Assembly: GCF_022637555.1 (NCBI RefSeq)
Contig: NZ_CP093342.1
Coordinates: forward strand, 186,001-250,000
Direction: 5' to 3'
Origin: Microbacterium sp. H1-D42
GTDB lineage: Bacteria > Actinomycetota > Actinomycetes > Actinomycetales > Microbacteriaceae
Length of the DNA stretch: 64,000 nt
Below the pieces are notes generated by a model. It worked only from the letters and a program-made list of their open reading frames with translations, was not told where the DNA came from and did not search any database. Shown here piece after piece: positions 54,089 to 61,856 of this stretch. Numbering within the stretch: the first letter of the stretch is position 1; every line of letters starts with the position of its first letter. The position numbers and the translations under genes are program-made.

Positions 54089-55015
54089 ATGACCACCGTC
54101 GAGAAGAGTGCGCGACACGACGCACGCCAACGGCACGACAGATATCGCTACCGGGACACCAAGCTCGCCTTCCTGATGCTGGCGCCGGTGGTCATCCTGC
54201 TCGGCATCTTCGTGATCTGGCCGGCCGTGTACGCGGGCTACCTGTCCTTTCAGGACTGGAGCTTCTACAAGGATCCTGAGTTCGTCGGCTGGAAGAACTT
54301 CACCGATGTGCTGAGCGATCCGCTGTTCATCGCCACGATCGGCCGCGGCTTCATGTTCGTGCTGATGACGGTTCCGCCGATGCTCATCCTGGCCTTCCTG
54401 TTCTCCAGCCTGGTGGTTGCCGTTTCGCGCCGTTTCGCCAGCATCCTCAAGGTCAGCATCTACATCCCGACGATCATCTCGGCGGTCATCGCCTCGATCA
54501 TCTTCGTGCTCATCTACGACTACTCCGGCGGACTGCTCAACGCGTTCCTCGGCGTCTTCGGCGTGGAGCCGATCGCCTGGATCGGCGATCCCAAGTGGGC
54601 GCTGCTGGCGATCGCGATCCCGGCGATCTGGCTGGGCATGGGCCTGACGTCATTGATCATGGTCGCCGCCATGGTCGACATCCCCGTCGAGTACTACGAG
54701 GCGGCGGCGATGGAGGGCGCCGGCTGGTGGCAGAAGACCTTCTACATCACGATTCCGCAGATGAAGAACGTGTTCCTCTATCTGCTGGTGACCGGCTTCG
54801 TCGCGGCGATCCAGCAGTTCGAGCTTCCGCTCGTCATGACCGGTGGTGGGCCGCTCGACTCGACGACCCTCCCGAACCTCTTCATCTTCAACCACTTCCG
54901 CAACGACATGAACGTCGGCTACTCGATCGCCGCTGCACTGCTGCTGTTCGTGGTGCTCGGCACCGTCTCGGCCCTCGTGTTCAAGTTCGTCAACTCCGAG
55001 AGGCTGGTCGACTGA
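54089..55015 (+). CDS. Sugar ABC permease 1 (CUT1)
   Basis: The protein is 308 aa. Six membrane helices start at LAFLMLAPVVILLGIFVIWPAVYAGYLSFQDW. The EAA loop is YYEAAAMEGAGWWQKTFYITIPQMKNVF. It pairs with the second permease to form the membrane channel for the oligosaccharide bound by the 52644 protein. ATG at 54089 follows AGGA. Its stop overlaps the next gene's start as TGATG. Confidence 0.92.
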   Translation: MTTVEKSARHDARQRHDRYRYRDTKLAFLMLAPVVILLGIFVIWPAVYAGYLSFQDWSFYKDPEFVGWKNFTDVLSDPLFIATIGRGFMFVLMTVPPMLILAFLFSSLVVAVSRRFASILKVSIYIPTIISAVIASIIFVLIYDYSGGLLNAFLGVFGVEPIAWIGDPKWALLAIAIPAIWLGMGLTSLIMVAAMVDIPVEYYEAAAMEGAGWWQKTFYITIPQMKNVFLYLLVTGFVAAIQQFELPLVMTGGGPLDSTTLPNLFIFNHFRNDMNVGYSIAAALLLFVVLGTVSALVFKFVNSERLVD

Positions 55016-55914
55016 TGGCCGTCATGCAGGGTGAGACCACCCGGATCGTCCTCGCGGGCAAGGAGCCCGCGCCTCGAACGAGGATGCCCCGCACCACCGG
55101 TGGGTGGCTGACGTTCGTCGGCAAGCTGCTCGTCGGCATCGTCTTCATCGTCGCCGCCCTGTTCCCGCTCGCCTGGATGGTGATCGCCGGATTCAAGTCC
55201 AAGACCGAGGTCATCCAGACCCCGTTCCAGTTCTTCCCCGAGGTCTGGCGCTGGGAGAACTACACGCAGATCCTCGCGGACCCGACTTTCTCACGGACCA
55301 TGGTCTGGACGTTCCTCGGCGCCCTCCTGTTCACGGTTCTCGCACTCGCGGTCAACTCGCTCGCCGCCTACGCGTTCGCTCGGCTCGACTTCCGCTTCAA
55401 GCGCACCATGTGGGTCATCGTCATCACGACCATGTTCATCCCTGGCATGACCATCCTGCTGACCAGCTTCATCGTGGTCACGCGGCTGTCGATGCTCGAC
55501 ACGCTCGCCGTGCTCGTCATCCCGGGTGCTGCCAGCGCTGGCATGGTCTTCTTCATCCGGCAGTTCTACCTGAACATCCCCGCAAGCCTGGAGGAGGCGG
55601 CAATGCTCGACGGATGCGGGCGGTTCGGCATCTTCGTCCGCATCTTCCTGCCGCTGTCAAAGCCGCCGTTCGTCGTGATGGGCATCACGGCATTCCTCGG
55701 CTACTGGAACTCGTACGTCTGGCCGATCATGACGATCACCACGCCAGAGCGCTTCGTCGTGCAGCAGTACCTGGCGACGTTCCGCTCGGAGCGCAGCACC
55801 GAGCTCGGCCTGCTGATGGCCGGATCGCTGCTGGCCGCAGCGCCAGTCATCATCCTGTTCCTCATCTTCCAGCGCCAGATCATCGGCAACATCAAAATGG
55901 CAGGGCTGAAGTAG
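55015..55914 (+). CDS. Sugar ABC permease 2 (CUT1)
   Basis: The protein is 299 aa. Membrane helices include LLVGIVFIVAALFPLAWMVIAGF, MVWTFLGALLFTVLALAVNSLAAYAF and TMFIPGMTILLTSFIVV. The EAA loop is SLEEAAMLDGCGRFGIFVRIFLPLSKP. ATG at 55015 shares a base with the preceding stop; an earlier in-frame reading lies in permease 1 and is rejected. No ATPase gene follows; instead a P-loop protein does. Confidence 0.92.
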   Translation: MAVMQGETTRIVLAGKEPAPRTRMPRTTGGWLTFVGKLLVGIVFIVAALFPLAWMVIAGFKSKTEVIQTPFQFFPEVWRWENYTQILADPTFSRTMVWTFLGALLFTVLALAVNSLAAYAFARLDFRFKRTMWVIVITTMFIPGMTILLTSFIVVTRLSMLDTLAVLVIPGAASAGMVFFIRQFYLNIPASLEEAAMLDGCGRFGIFVRIFLPLSKPPFVVMGITAFLGYWNSYVWPIMTITTPERFVVQQYLATFRSERSTELGLLMAGSLLAAAPVIILFLIFQRQIIGNIKMAGLK

Positions 55915-55937
55915 AGCCCCCATCGAAAAGGAACCCA

Positions 55938-56573
55938 ATGCTGCTGTCAGTCACCGGAGCGAGTGGGGTGGGTAAGTCCACCGCACTCGGGGCGCTGCGG
56001 AAGGTGGACTTCGGGCGGCCGATGATCTGCGTCGAATTCGATTCGATCGGCGTGCCGGAAGGGGCGGACACCGCCTGGAGACATGATGCGATCGAGCGCT
56101 GGGTGCAGTTCGCGCTCGCCGCACAGGACGAGGGCAGCGATGTGATGCTGTTCGGCCAGGCGCCGCCGGGAGAGCTGCTCGCGGCGCCGTCGGCCGACCA
56201 GCTCGACGGCATCGCGATCTGCGTGCTGCACGCCTCGCCCACCTCGCAGGAAGCCCGGCTGCTCGGCCGAGGTGAGCCGGCCGACTCGCTGGTGCACCAC
56301 CTGCGCTTCGGCACCTGGTTCCACGAGCATGCGCGAAACCCGCAGCACGCACCCGAGGTGATCCGTGTCGAGACGCCGACGCCGATGGCATGGGATCGCT
56401 GGATGACCCTGACGCCCGACGACTCAGATTGGGTCACCAGGTGGCCGGTCACGGTCATCGCGACCGATGACCTGACGGCCGAGCAGGTCGCGGCTGAGGT
56501 CGAGGAATGGGCGAGAGGTGTCCAGAACGGCCAGGGCCCTGGCATCCGACTTCGAGGGAAACCGAAGAAGTGA
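55938..56573 (+). CDS. Small P-loop NTPase/kinase-like protein in sugar operon
   Basis: The protein is 211 aa. It starts LLSVTGASGVGKSTALGAL, a Walker A (GASGVGKS, residues 7-14) of the nucleoside/shikimate/gluconate kinase type. Other segments: ICVEFDSIGVPEGADTAWRHDAIERWVQFA, DVMLFGQAPPGELLAA, VLHASPTSQEARLLGRG and a TP-rich end. The protein is too short to be an ABC ATPase and has no ABC signature. It may phosphorylate the imported sugar (for example a pentose), but no substrate-specific motif is seen. It lies 23 nt after permease 2, with an AAAAGGA ribosome-binding site. Confidence 0.75.
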   Translation: MLLSVTGASGVGKSTALGALRKVDFGRPMICVEFDSIGVPEGADTAWRHDAIERWVQFALAAQDEGSDVMLFGQAPPGELLAAPSADQLDGIAICVLHASPTSQEARLLGRGEPADSLVHHLRFGTWFHEHARNPQHAPEVIRVETPTPMAWDRWMTLTPDDSDWVTRWPVTVIATDDLTAEQVAAEVEEWARGVQNGQGPGIRLRGKPKK

Positions 56574-56602
56574 TATCGATTTCTTCCTCTGAGCAGTAGG
56601 GT
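56572..56602 (+). promoter_or_regulatory. Third operator copy and -10 box before the ABC exporter genes
   Basis: GATATCGATTTC (56572-56583) matches GAAATCGATTTC at 11 of 12 positions and overlaps the stop of the P-loop gene. TAGGGT (56597-56602) follows, and transcription would start near 56609. A separate, co-regulated promoter for the exporter pair is therefore likely. Confidence 0.55.
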
Positions 56603-56634
56603 TTCGACATGCGCATGTGAGCTGACCATTCGAC

Positions 56635-56663
56635 CGAGGTGCACCGCCAGGCGATGCACCTCG
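56635..56663 (+). promoter_or_regulatory. Leader hairpin upstream of the ABC exporter genes
   Basis: CGAGGTGCA and TGCACCTCG form a perfect 9-bp stem with an 11-nt loop in the 5' UTR of the exporter genes. A start-stop mini-ORF ATGCGCATGTGA (56609-56620) lies just upstream at the expected transcription start. The function is unknown. Confidence 0.45.
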
Positions 56664-56730
56664 ACAGCCGGTGCCGCACCGACGCGGCCGGCCCGACCAG
56701 CTTGTTCACCATGCGAGAGGAGCCGGGCGC

Positions 56731-58488
56731 ATGCGCCCCATCCCCGAGAAGTACATCGAGCCGCCCGCGGGAATCACCCCGGCCGGATTCCTGCTGTGGA
56801 TCGTACGCAGTCAATGGACGACCGTGCTGCAGGGCACCGTCTGCGACATCATCTGGCTGCTCGGCCTGGCGCTCACGCCGTGGGCGATAGGCCGCGCTGT
56901 CGACGAGGGGCTCGTGGCCGGCGACTACGGCGCCTTCGCGCGATGGCTGGGCGTCGTGGTGCTGCTGCAACTGCAGCACTCACTGATCCAGGGGCTGCGA
57001 GACCGCGCCGGATCCATCAATTACGAGCGCGCGGTGTCGCGGGTCAATCAGATGATCGCACATACGGCCACACGCATCACCGTCGCAGCGAACAGCAAGC
57101 TCGGATCCGGATCGGTCGTCACGATGGCCACCAACGATGCCTGGTGGTTCGGGTTCGTGCCCATCAACGTCGGCACGCTGATATCGGCGCTCGCCTCATT
57201 CATCACGGTGTCCGTGCTGCTGCTGCGCGACTCCGTGCTGTTGGGCTTGCTCGTCATCGTCGCAGTGCCGACGTTCTCGATGCTGCAGGTCTTCCTGGTG
57301 CGAGTTCTGCGGTCGCGGCAGAGCCTGGCGCGCGACGCGACGCGAGAGATGAATGCCGTCGCGGCCGACAGCGTGCGCGGACTGCGCGTCATCCGAGGCA
57401 TCGGCGGCGAGACCTGGTTCCTCGAACGGTTCCGTGCGCACTCGGACCGTGCGCGTGACGCGCAGAAGACGGTCGCCGGTCCTGTCTCACTCGCGGACGC
57501 GCTGGGAGTGTTCATCTCGGGGGTGCTCGTCGTCGGTCTGACCTGGATCGGCGCCGCGATGGTGGCCCGTGGGGAGTTGAGGGTCGGCGAGCTGGTCGCG
57601 TTCTATGGGTACGCCGGCTTCATGGTGCTGCCGGTCACCCTGTTCAACCAGGTGATCCGAGTGGTCGTCAGAGGAATGATCGCGGCACGAGCAATCGTCG
57701 AGATGCTCGATGTCGAGCCGCTGTGGCCCGACGCCAGCGCCGACGCCCGAGACACCCGAGACACCGAAGGTGAGCCGACGCCCCCGACCATCGGCGGCGC
57801 CTCGCCTGTGCTGTACGACTCGCGGACCGGACTCGAGGTGCGCCAGGGCGAACTGTTGGCGGTCGTCGCACGGGACTCGCAGGATGCGCGGGCGCTGGTC
57901 GACCGGCTCGCGAGACTTGTCGCTGACACCACCGACTCGGTGCTGCTCGACGGACGGATGCTGTCGACGCTGCCCCTGACCGAAGTGCGCGAGCGGATCG
58001 TGGCGTCTGACCCTGTGCCGTTCCTGTTCAGCGGCACGCTGCGCGAACTGCTCGATCCATGGCGGCGACATTCCGATCAGGAGATCCTGCAGGTGGTGGC
58101 AGCGGTCGACGCGTCCGACATCCTGGCACCTCTGGTCGAGGGATTGGACGTGCAGGTCGGAGAACGCGGAGTCGAGTTCTCGGGCGGACAGCGACAGCGA
58201 CTTGGGGTGGCGCGAGCGATGCTGTCCGAAGCGGCGATCCTGCTGCTGCACGATCCGACTTCGGCGGTGGACTCGGCCACAGAGGACCGCATGGCGACAG
58301 GCATACGCGCCTATCGATCCGGTCGGACCACGATCGTCGTCACGACCAGTCCGCTCCTGCTCGGCGGCGCGGATCGCGTCGTCGTGATCGAGGGGGCCGA
58401 AGTGCTCGCCGAGGGCAGTCATGAAGAACTGGTTCGCGGGGATCCTGACTATCGCCGTGTGGTGTTGAGGGCTGGAGGTGCGGCATGA
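56731..58488 (+). CDS. ABC exporter half with degenerate nucleotide site
   Basis: The protein is 585 aa. Six membrane helices lie in the first 330 residues. In the nucleotide domain Walker A is degenerate (residues 378-387 read VVARDSQDAR, no GxGKS/T). The signature is intact (EFSGGQRQRLGVARAML, about 482). Walker B is altered to AILLLHDPTSAVD (His507 for Asp, Asp508 for Glu), and the switch His is Ser (VVTTSPLLLGGADRV). These losses are the mark of one partner of a heterodimeric exporter. ATG at 56731 follows GAGAGGAG. It overlaps the next gene by ATGA, consistent with equal amounts of both partners. Confidence 0.9.
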   Translation: MRPIPEKYIEPPAGITPAGFLLWIVRSQWTTVLQGTVCDIIWLLGLALTPWAIGRAVDEGLVAGDYGAFARWLGVVVLLQLQHSLIQGLRDRAGSINYERAVSRVNQMIAHTATRITVAANSKLGSGSVVTMATNDAWWFGFVPINVGTLISALASFITVSVLLLRDSVLLGLLVIVAVPTFSMLQVFLVRVLRSRQSLARDATREMNAVAADSVRGLRVIRGIGGETWFLERFRAHSDRARDAQKTVAGPVSLADALGVFISGVLVVGLTWIGAAMVARGELRVGELVAFYGYAGFMVLPVTLFNQVIRVVVRGMIAARAIVEMLDVEPLWPDASADARDTRDTEGEPTPPTIGGASPVLYDSRTGLEVRQGELLAVVARDSQDARALVDRLARLVADTTDSVLLDGRMLSTLPLTEVRERIVASDPVPFLFSGTLRELLDPWRRHSDQEILQVVAAVDASDILAPLVEGLDVQVGERGVEFSGGQRQRLGVARAMLSEAAILLLHDPTSAVDSATEDRMATGIRAYRSGRTTIVVTTSPLLLGGADRVVVIEGAEVLAEGSHEELVRGDPDYRRVVLRAGGAA

Positions 58489-60302
58489 CTGGCACGGGAC
58501 TGCCCCGCGCGAGCTCGGCACGGGTGCGGGCAGAACTGCGTGTGATCTGGCGACGGGATCGCCCACGGTTCATTCTCGTGATCCTGCTGAATGCGGCGGC
58601 CGCCGCGACAGGACTGATCCCGCCCCGACTGGTGGGTGTGCTCATCGACCGACTCCGCGCCGGTGCGGGCGTCGGCGAGGTTGCGGTGTTCGGCGGGATC
58701 ATGCTCGCCGGCGTCGTGGCGCAGAGTCTGTTCGTGCTCGCCGCGGCGCGCAGCGCGTGGACTCTCGGAGAAGATGTGTTCGCCCGACTGAGGCTCGCAT
58801 TCCTCACCGATGCGCTCGCCGTGCCGATGAGCATTGTCGAGACGACAGGAACAGGAGAACTCGTCACCCGCACCACGCAGGACATCAATTCGGTCTCCGA
58901 GACGGTGCGATGGGTGCTGCCAGGAACGCTCATCTCGGCGCTGACGGTCGTGCTCACGGTCATCGCCGCCGCGGCGACGTCACTGCTCATCGCGCCGGTG
59001 CTGCTCCTCGCCGTTCCGCTGCTCGTCATCATGATGCGCTGGTACATCAAGCGCGCGCCCGCCGTGTACCAGCGGCTGGGCGACAGCTACGGCCCGACGT
59101 TCGCGTCATTGGACGAGACCGCCAACGGCGCCCGCACGGTCGAGGCTCTCAGCCTGCGTGAGCCGCGTCAGCTGTCGCTTGCCGCAGCGATCTCGGGACA
59201 CTGGGTTGCGGCAGTCGGTCGAATCCGGCTGCGCCAGATCATGCTGCCCTGGTCGAATCTCGCGTTCGCGATCCCGGTGTTCTGCTCATTGGCGTGGGGC
59301 GGGTGGCTGGTCGTGCGCGGGGAGGTCAGCATCGGCACCGTCGTGACGGTGACTCTGTACGCGGCGGCCCTGGTCGCGCCATTGGAGTCGCTGATCGACT
59401 GGACCGATGAGCTCCAGCGCAGCTTCGTCTCATTCGCGCGGATTCTCGGGGTGGAGGAAGCGGTGGATCGCTCCCGCAAGCAGGCCGCGTCGCCGGTGTC
59501 CACCGAGGTCGAGCTGCGCGGTGCCAGCTTCGCGTATGTGGTCGGGCGAGAGGTCGTGCACGATGTCTCGCTGAGGATCGTTCCCGGTGAGCGCCTCGCG
59601 ATCGTCGGCCCGTCCGGCGCGGGGAAGTCGACTCTGGCGCGACTGCTCGCGGGGGTGGATCAGCCGACGGCAGGTCGCGTGACGATCGGAGGAGTGGATG
59701 CTGCCGCGATCCCCGTCACGCACCGCAGGGGCCACGTCCTGCTGGTGTCGCAGGAGAGCCACATCTTCGCCGCGACCGTGCTGGAGAACATCCGCCTCGG
59801 ACGCACCGACGCGCGCGAACAGGATGTGCGGGCGGCTCTGGCCAAGATCGGCGCGAGCGAGTGGATCGGCGAGCTTCCCGACGACTGGGACACGCTGGTC
59901 GGCTCAGGAGGGCATGTGCTCACCGGCGCCCAGGAGCAGCAGCTCGCCCTCGCGCGAGTCCTGATCGCAGACCCGCACACGATCATCCTCGACGAAGCGA
60001 CGTCGGCGATGGATCCGGGGATCGCTCGCAGTCTGGAGGCGGCACTCGGGGCGACGGTGGAAGGTCGCACGGTGATCGCGATCGCGCACCGGCTCTACAC
60101 GGCGTACGACGCCGATCGGATCGCTGTGGTCGAGGACGGTCGGATCGTCGAACTCGGCACGCACGAGGAGCTGGTGCTGGCCGGTGGTCCGTATGCCGAC
60201 CTGTGGGACCGCTGGAGCGATGAGGGGACATCAGAAGCAGTGATGGGGTCCCGCAGGACAGCAGGACCCCATCACCTTTGGTCAGGGCACCCGGGTCAGT
60301 GA
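58485..60302 (+). CDS. ABC exporter half with catalytic nucleotide site
   Basis: The protein is 605 aa. Six membrane helices come first. The nucleotide domain has intact Walker A (GPSGAGKST, residues 375-383), Walker B (TIILDEATSAMD, Asp503-Glu504) and switch His535 (IAIAHRL). Its signature is degenerate (VLTGAQEQQ, residues 479-483 LTGAQ for LSGGQ). Together with the upstream partner this gives one consensus and one degenerate ATP site, the classic heterodimeric layout. The C-terminal 20 residues are encoded within a terminator hairpin, and the 3' end overlaps the convergent gene by 21 nt. Substrate unknown. Confidence 0.92.
   Translation: MTGTGLPRASSARVRAELRVIWRRDRPRFILVILLNAAAAATGLIPPRLVGVLIDRLRAGAGVGEVAVFGGIMLAGVVAQSLFVLAAARSAWTLGEDVFARLRLAFLTDALAVPMSIVETTGTGELVTRTTQDINSVSETVRWVLPGTLISALTVVLTVIAAAATSLLIAPVLLLAVPLLVIMMRWYIKRAPAVYQRLGDSYGPTFASLDETANGARTVEALSLREPRQLSLAAAISGHWVAAVGRIRLRQIMLPWSNLAFAIPVFCSLAWGGWLVVRGEVSIGTVVTVTLYAAALVAPLESLIDWTDELQRSFVSFARILGVEEAVDRSRKQAASPVSTEVELRGASFAYVVGREVVHDVSLRIVPGERLAIVGPSGAGKSTLARLLAGVDQPTAGRVTIGGVDAAAIPVTHRRGHVLLVSQESHIFAATVLENIRLGRTDAREQDVRAALAKIGASEWIGELPDDWDTLVGSGGHVLTGAQEQQLALARVLIADPHTIILDEATSAMDPGIARSLEAALGATVEGRTVIAIAHRLYTAYDADRIAVVEDGRIVELGTHEELVLAGGPYADLWDRWSDEGTSEAVMGSRRTAGPHHLWSGHPGQ
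60241..60274. terminator. Bidirectional hairpin inside the 3' end of the exporter gene
   Basis: TGATGGGGTCC pairs with GGACCCCATCA (11 bp, 12-nt loop) inside the last codons of the exporter gene, beside the stop of the convergent gene at 60282. Confidence 0.6.
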
Positions 60303-61817
60303 GACATCATCCAGCTGCATCCAGATGTCGCCGCTGTTGGTCCAGACTCCGCCGAACACCTGCACCGCATCCCGATCACCGCTGTCGAACTCGACGGTGA
60401 AGCGGGTCCACGCGCCGACCGAGACGAAGTGCGCCTCACCGAGCACAGTGCCGTCCAGCGTACGGGCGCCGAAGTAGCCGTTGTCGCTGTTCACCGAGGT
60501 GCGCAGGAACCCGGTGACCCGGTAGGTGGTGTCCGGTTCGACGGCCACATCCTGCCAGATGTCCCGCCAGCCGGTGTTGTTGCGCACGAAGGCACGGCGA
60601 TCGCCGGTGAAGCCCGCCGCCGGCGAGTTGTCGATGCCCGAGTTCGGCTTCGCTCCCCATGAACCGTTCGTGCCATCGCCCAGCGTGGTGGAACGCTCGA
60701 AGCTGGCATCCGTGATGAGGTTCGGATCGACGATGTCGCCCTGCTTGTCGATGCGGAGGTGCATCAGGTACACGTTGTACGGGTTCCACTGCGACATCGC
60801 GAAGTAGATCTCGCCGTCCTTGTTCCACGGGTGGAAGTACCCGCCGTACAGCGCGGGGTAGTCAGTGGAGCTGGCCACGGTCTGCGGCGCCGTCCATGGA
60901 CCCTCAGGATTCTTGGCGGTGTACATGACGATGTCCTCACCGGACAGCGTCATCAGCAGGAAGCGCTTGCTGTGCTTGTCGTACTGCACCGAGAGCTCGC
61001 TGATCGGGGCGTCGATGACGGGCACGGCATCGGCCTCATCCTTGCTCCACTTCCTGCCGTCCCAATACCGGTACGCCGACTTGTCCAGCAGCTTCTTCGC
61101 GGGAACCTTGGCCACCGATGCTGGGCCGTTGCGCCCGTTCTGGGTGCCGAACACGTAGATCGTGCCGCCATCCTTCACATACGCCTGCATCTGGAACGGG
61201 TCATCGCCGTCGGGATTGTCCCAACGGGTGTCGGAGACCGTCCAGTTCTCGCCGCCGTCGTCCGAGTAGGCGATGCCGGCGTGATTGGTGTCCCACATGC
61301 CGGGGGGACCCCACTGCCTGACGGACATGAATCCGAGGTACTGCCGATCGCCGACCGCGATTCCTGCGGTGGGGATGACGGTCATCTCGTCGCCGTTGAT
61401 CTTCTTCGAAGGGATGATCTCCTTCGCGACCCCCTGAGGGGCCTGCGCCGCCCAGTCGAAGAGCATGCCGTCGGCGAGATCCGTGTCGCTGGAGCGCACC
61501 AGCACGTTGCTGCGCCAGTTGCCGTTGGGCGGGGCGCCGCCGCCAGGGCCCGTCCACGAGTTGCCGAAGGTGTCACCGAAGGCGGTGAGCACGTGTCCCG
61601 ATCCGTCGTCCCACATGATGCCGAGGTCGGTGGACTTGATGTCCCACCGTCCCCAGGTGTTGTTGGGAGCGTCGGGGCCCGTGAGCTTCTCGACGACGGT
61701 TGCCGGCGTGCGAGCGGTGGTCGCCTCCGCCGGTGGCGGTGACGTGGTCGCAGCGAACGCGACGATGGCGAGGGATGCGACTGCGGCGCCTGCCGCGATT
61801 CGATTCAGGGGCGTCAT
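60282..61817 (-). CDS. Secreted DUF4185 (GH183-like) protein with C-terminal carbohydrate-binding domain
   Basis: The protein is 511 aa. The signal peptide is IAAGAAVASLAIVAFAATTSPPPAEA. The DUF4185 propeller covers about 40-365: LTGPDAPNNTWGRWDIKSTDLGIMWDD, VLTAFGDTFGNSWTG with conserved GDTFG (Asp82), FMSVRQWGPPGMWDTNHAGIAYSDDGG, ELSVQYDKHSKRFLLMTL and YFAMSQWNPYNVYLMHL. The C-terminal 140 residues (NLITDASFERSTTLGDG to IWMQLDDVSLTRVP) form a carbohydrate-binding-type jelly roll. It is likely an extracellular glycan hydrolase, D-arabinan being the family precedent. ATG at 61817 follows AAAGGAAAGG. It follows 61857-63452 in the same minus-strand operon. Confidence 0.83.
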   Translation of the reverse strand: MTPLNRIAAGAAVASLAIVAFAATTSPPPAEATTARTPATVVEKLTGPDAPNNTWGRWDIKSTDLGIMWDDGSGHVLTAFGDTFGNSWTGPGGGAPPNGNWRSNVLVRSSDTDLADGMLFDWAAQAPQGVAKEIIPSKKINGDEMTVIPTAGIAVGDRQYLGFMSVRQWGPPGMWDTNHAGIAYSDDGGENWTVSDTRWDNPDGDDPFQMQAYVKDGGTIYVFGTQNGRNGPASVAKVPAKKLLDKSAYRYWDGRKWSKDEADAVPVIDAPISELSVQYDKHSKRFLLMTLSGEDIVMYTAKNPEGPWTAPQTVASSTDYPALYGGYFHPWNKDGEIYFAMSQWNPYNVYLMHLRIDKQGDIVDPNLITDASFERSTTLGDGTNGSWGAKPNSGIDNSPAAGFTGDRRAFVRNNTGWRDIWQDVAVEPDTTYRVTGFLRTSVNSDNGYFGARTLDGTVLGEAHFVSVGAWTRFTVEFDSGDRDAVQVFGGVWTNSGDIWMQLDDVSLTRVP

Positions 61818-61856
61818 TGCCTTTCCTTTCTCGGGTCGCCGGGTGGCGACGGGTGG

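Noticed and set aside
56639..56890. Plus-strand ORF containing HLDSRCRTDAAG as a possible cysteine-type leader peptide
   Set aside because: It resembles actinobacterial leader peptides only vaguely, has no ribosome-binding site and continues into the exporter gene in another frame.
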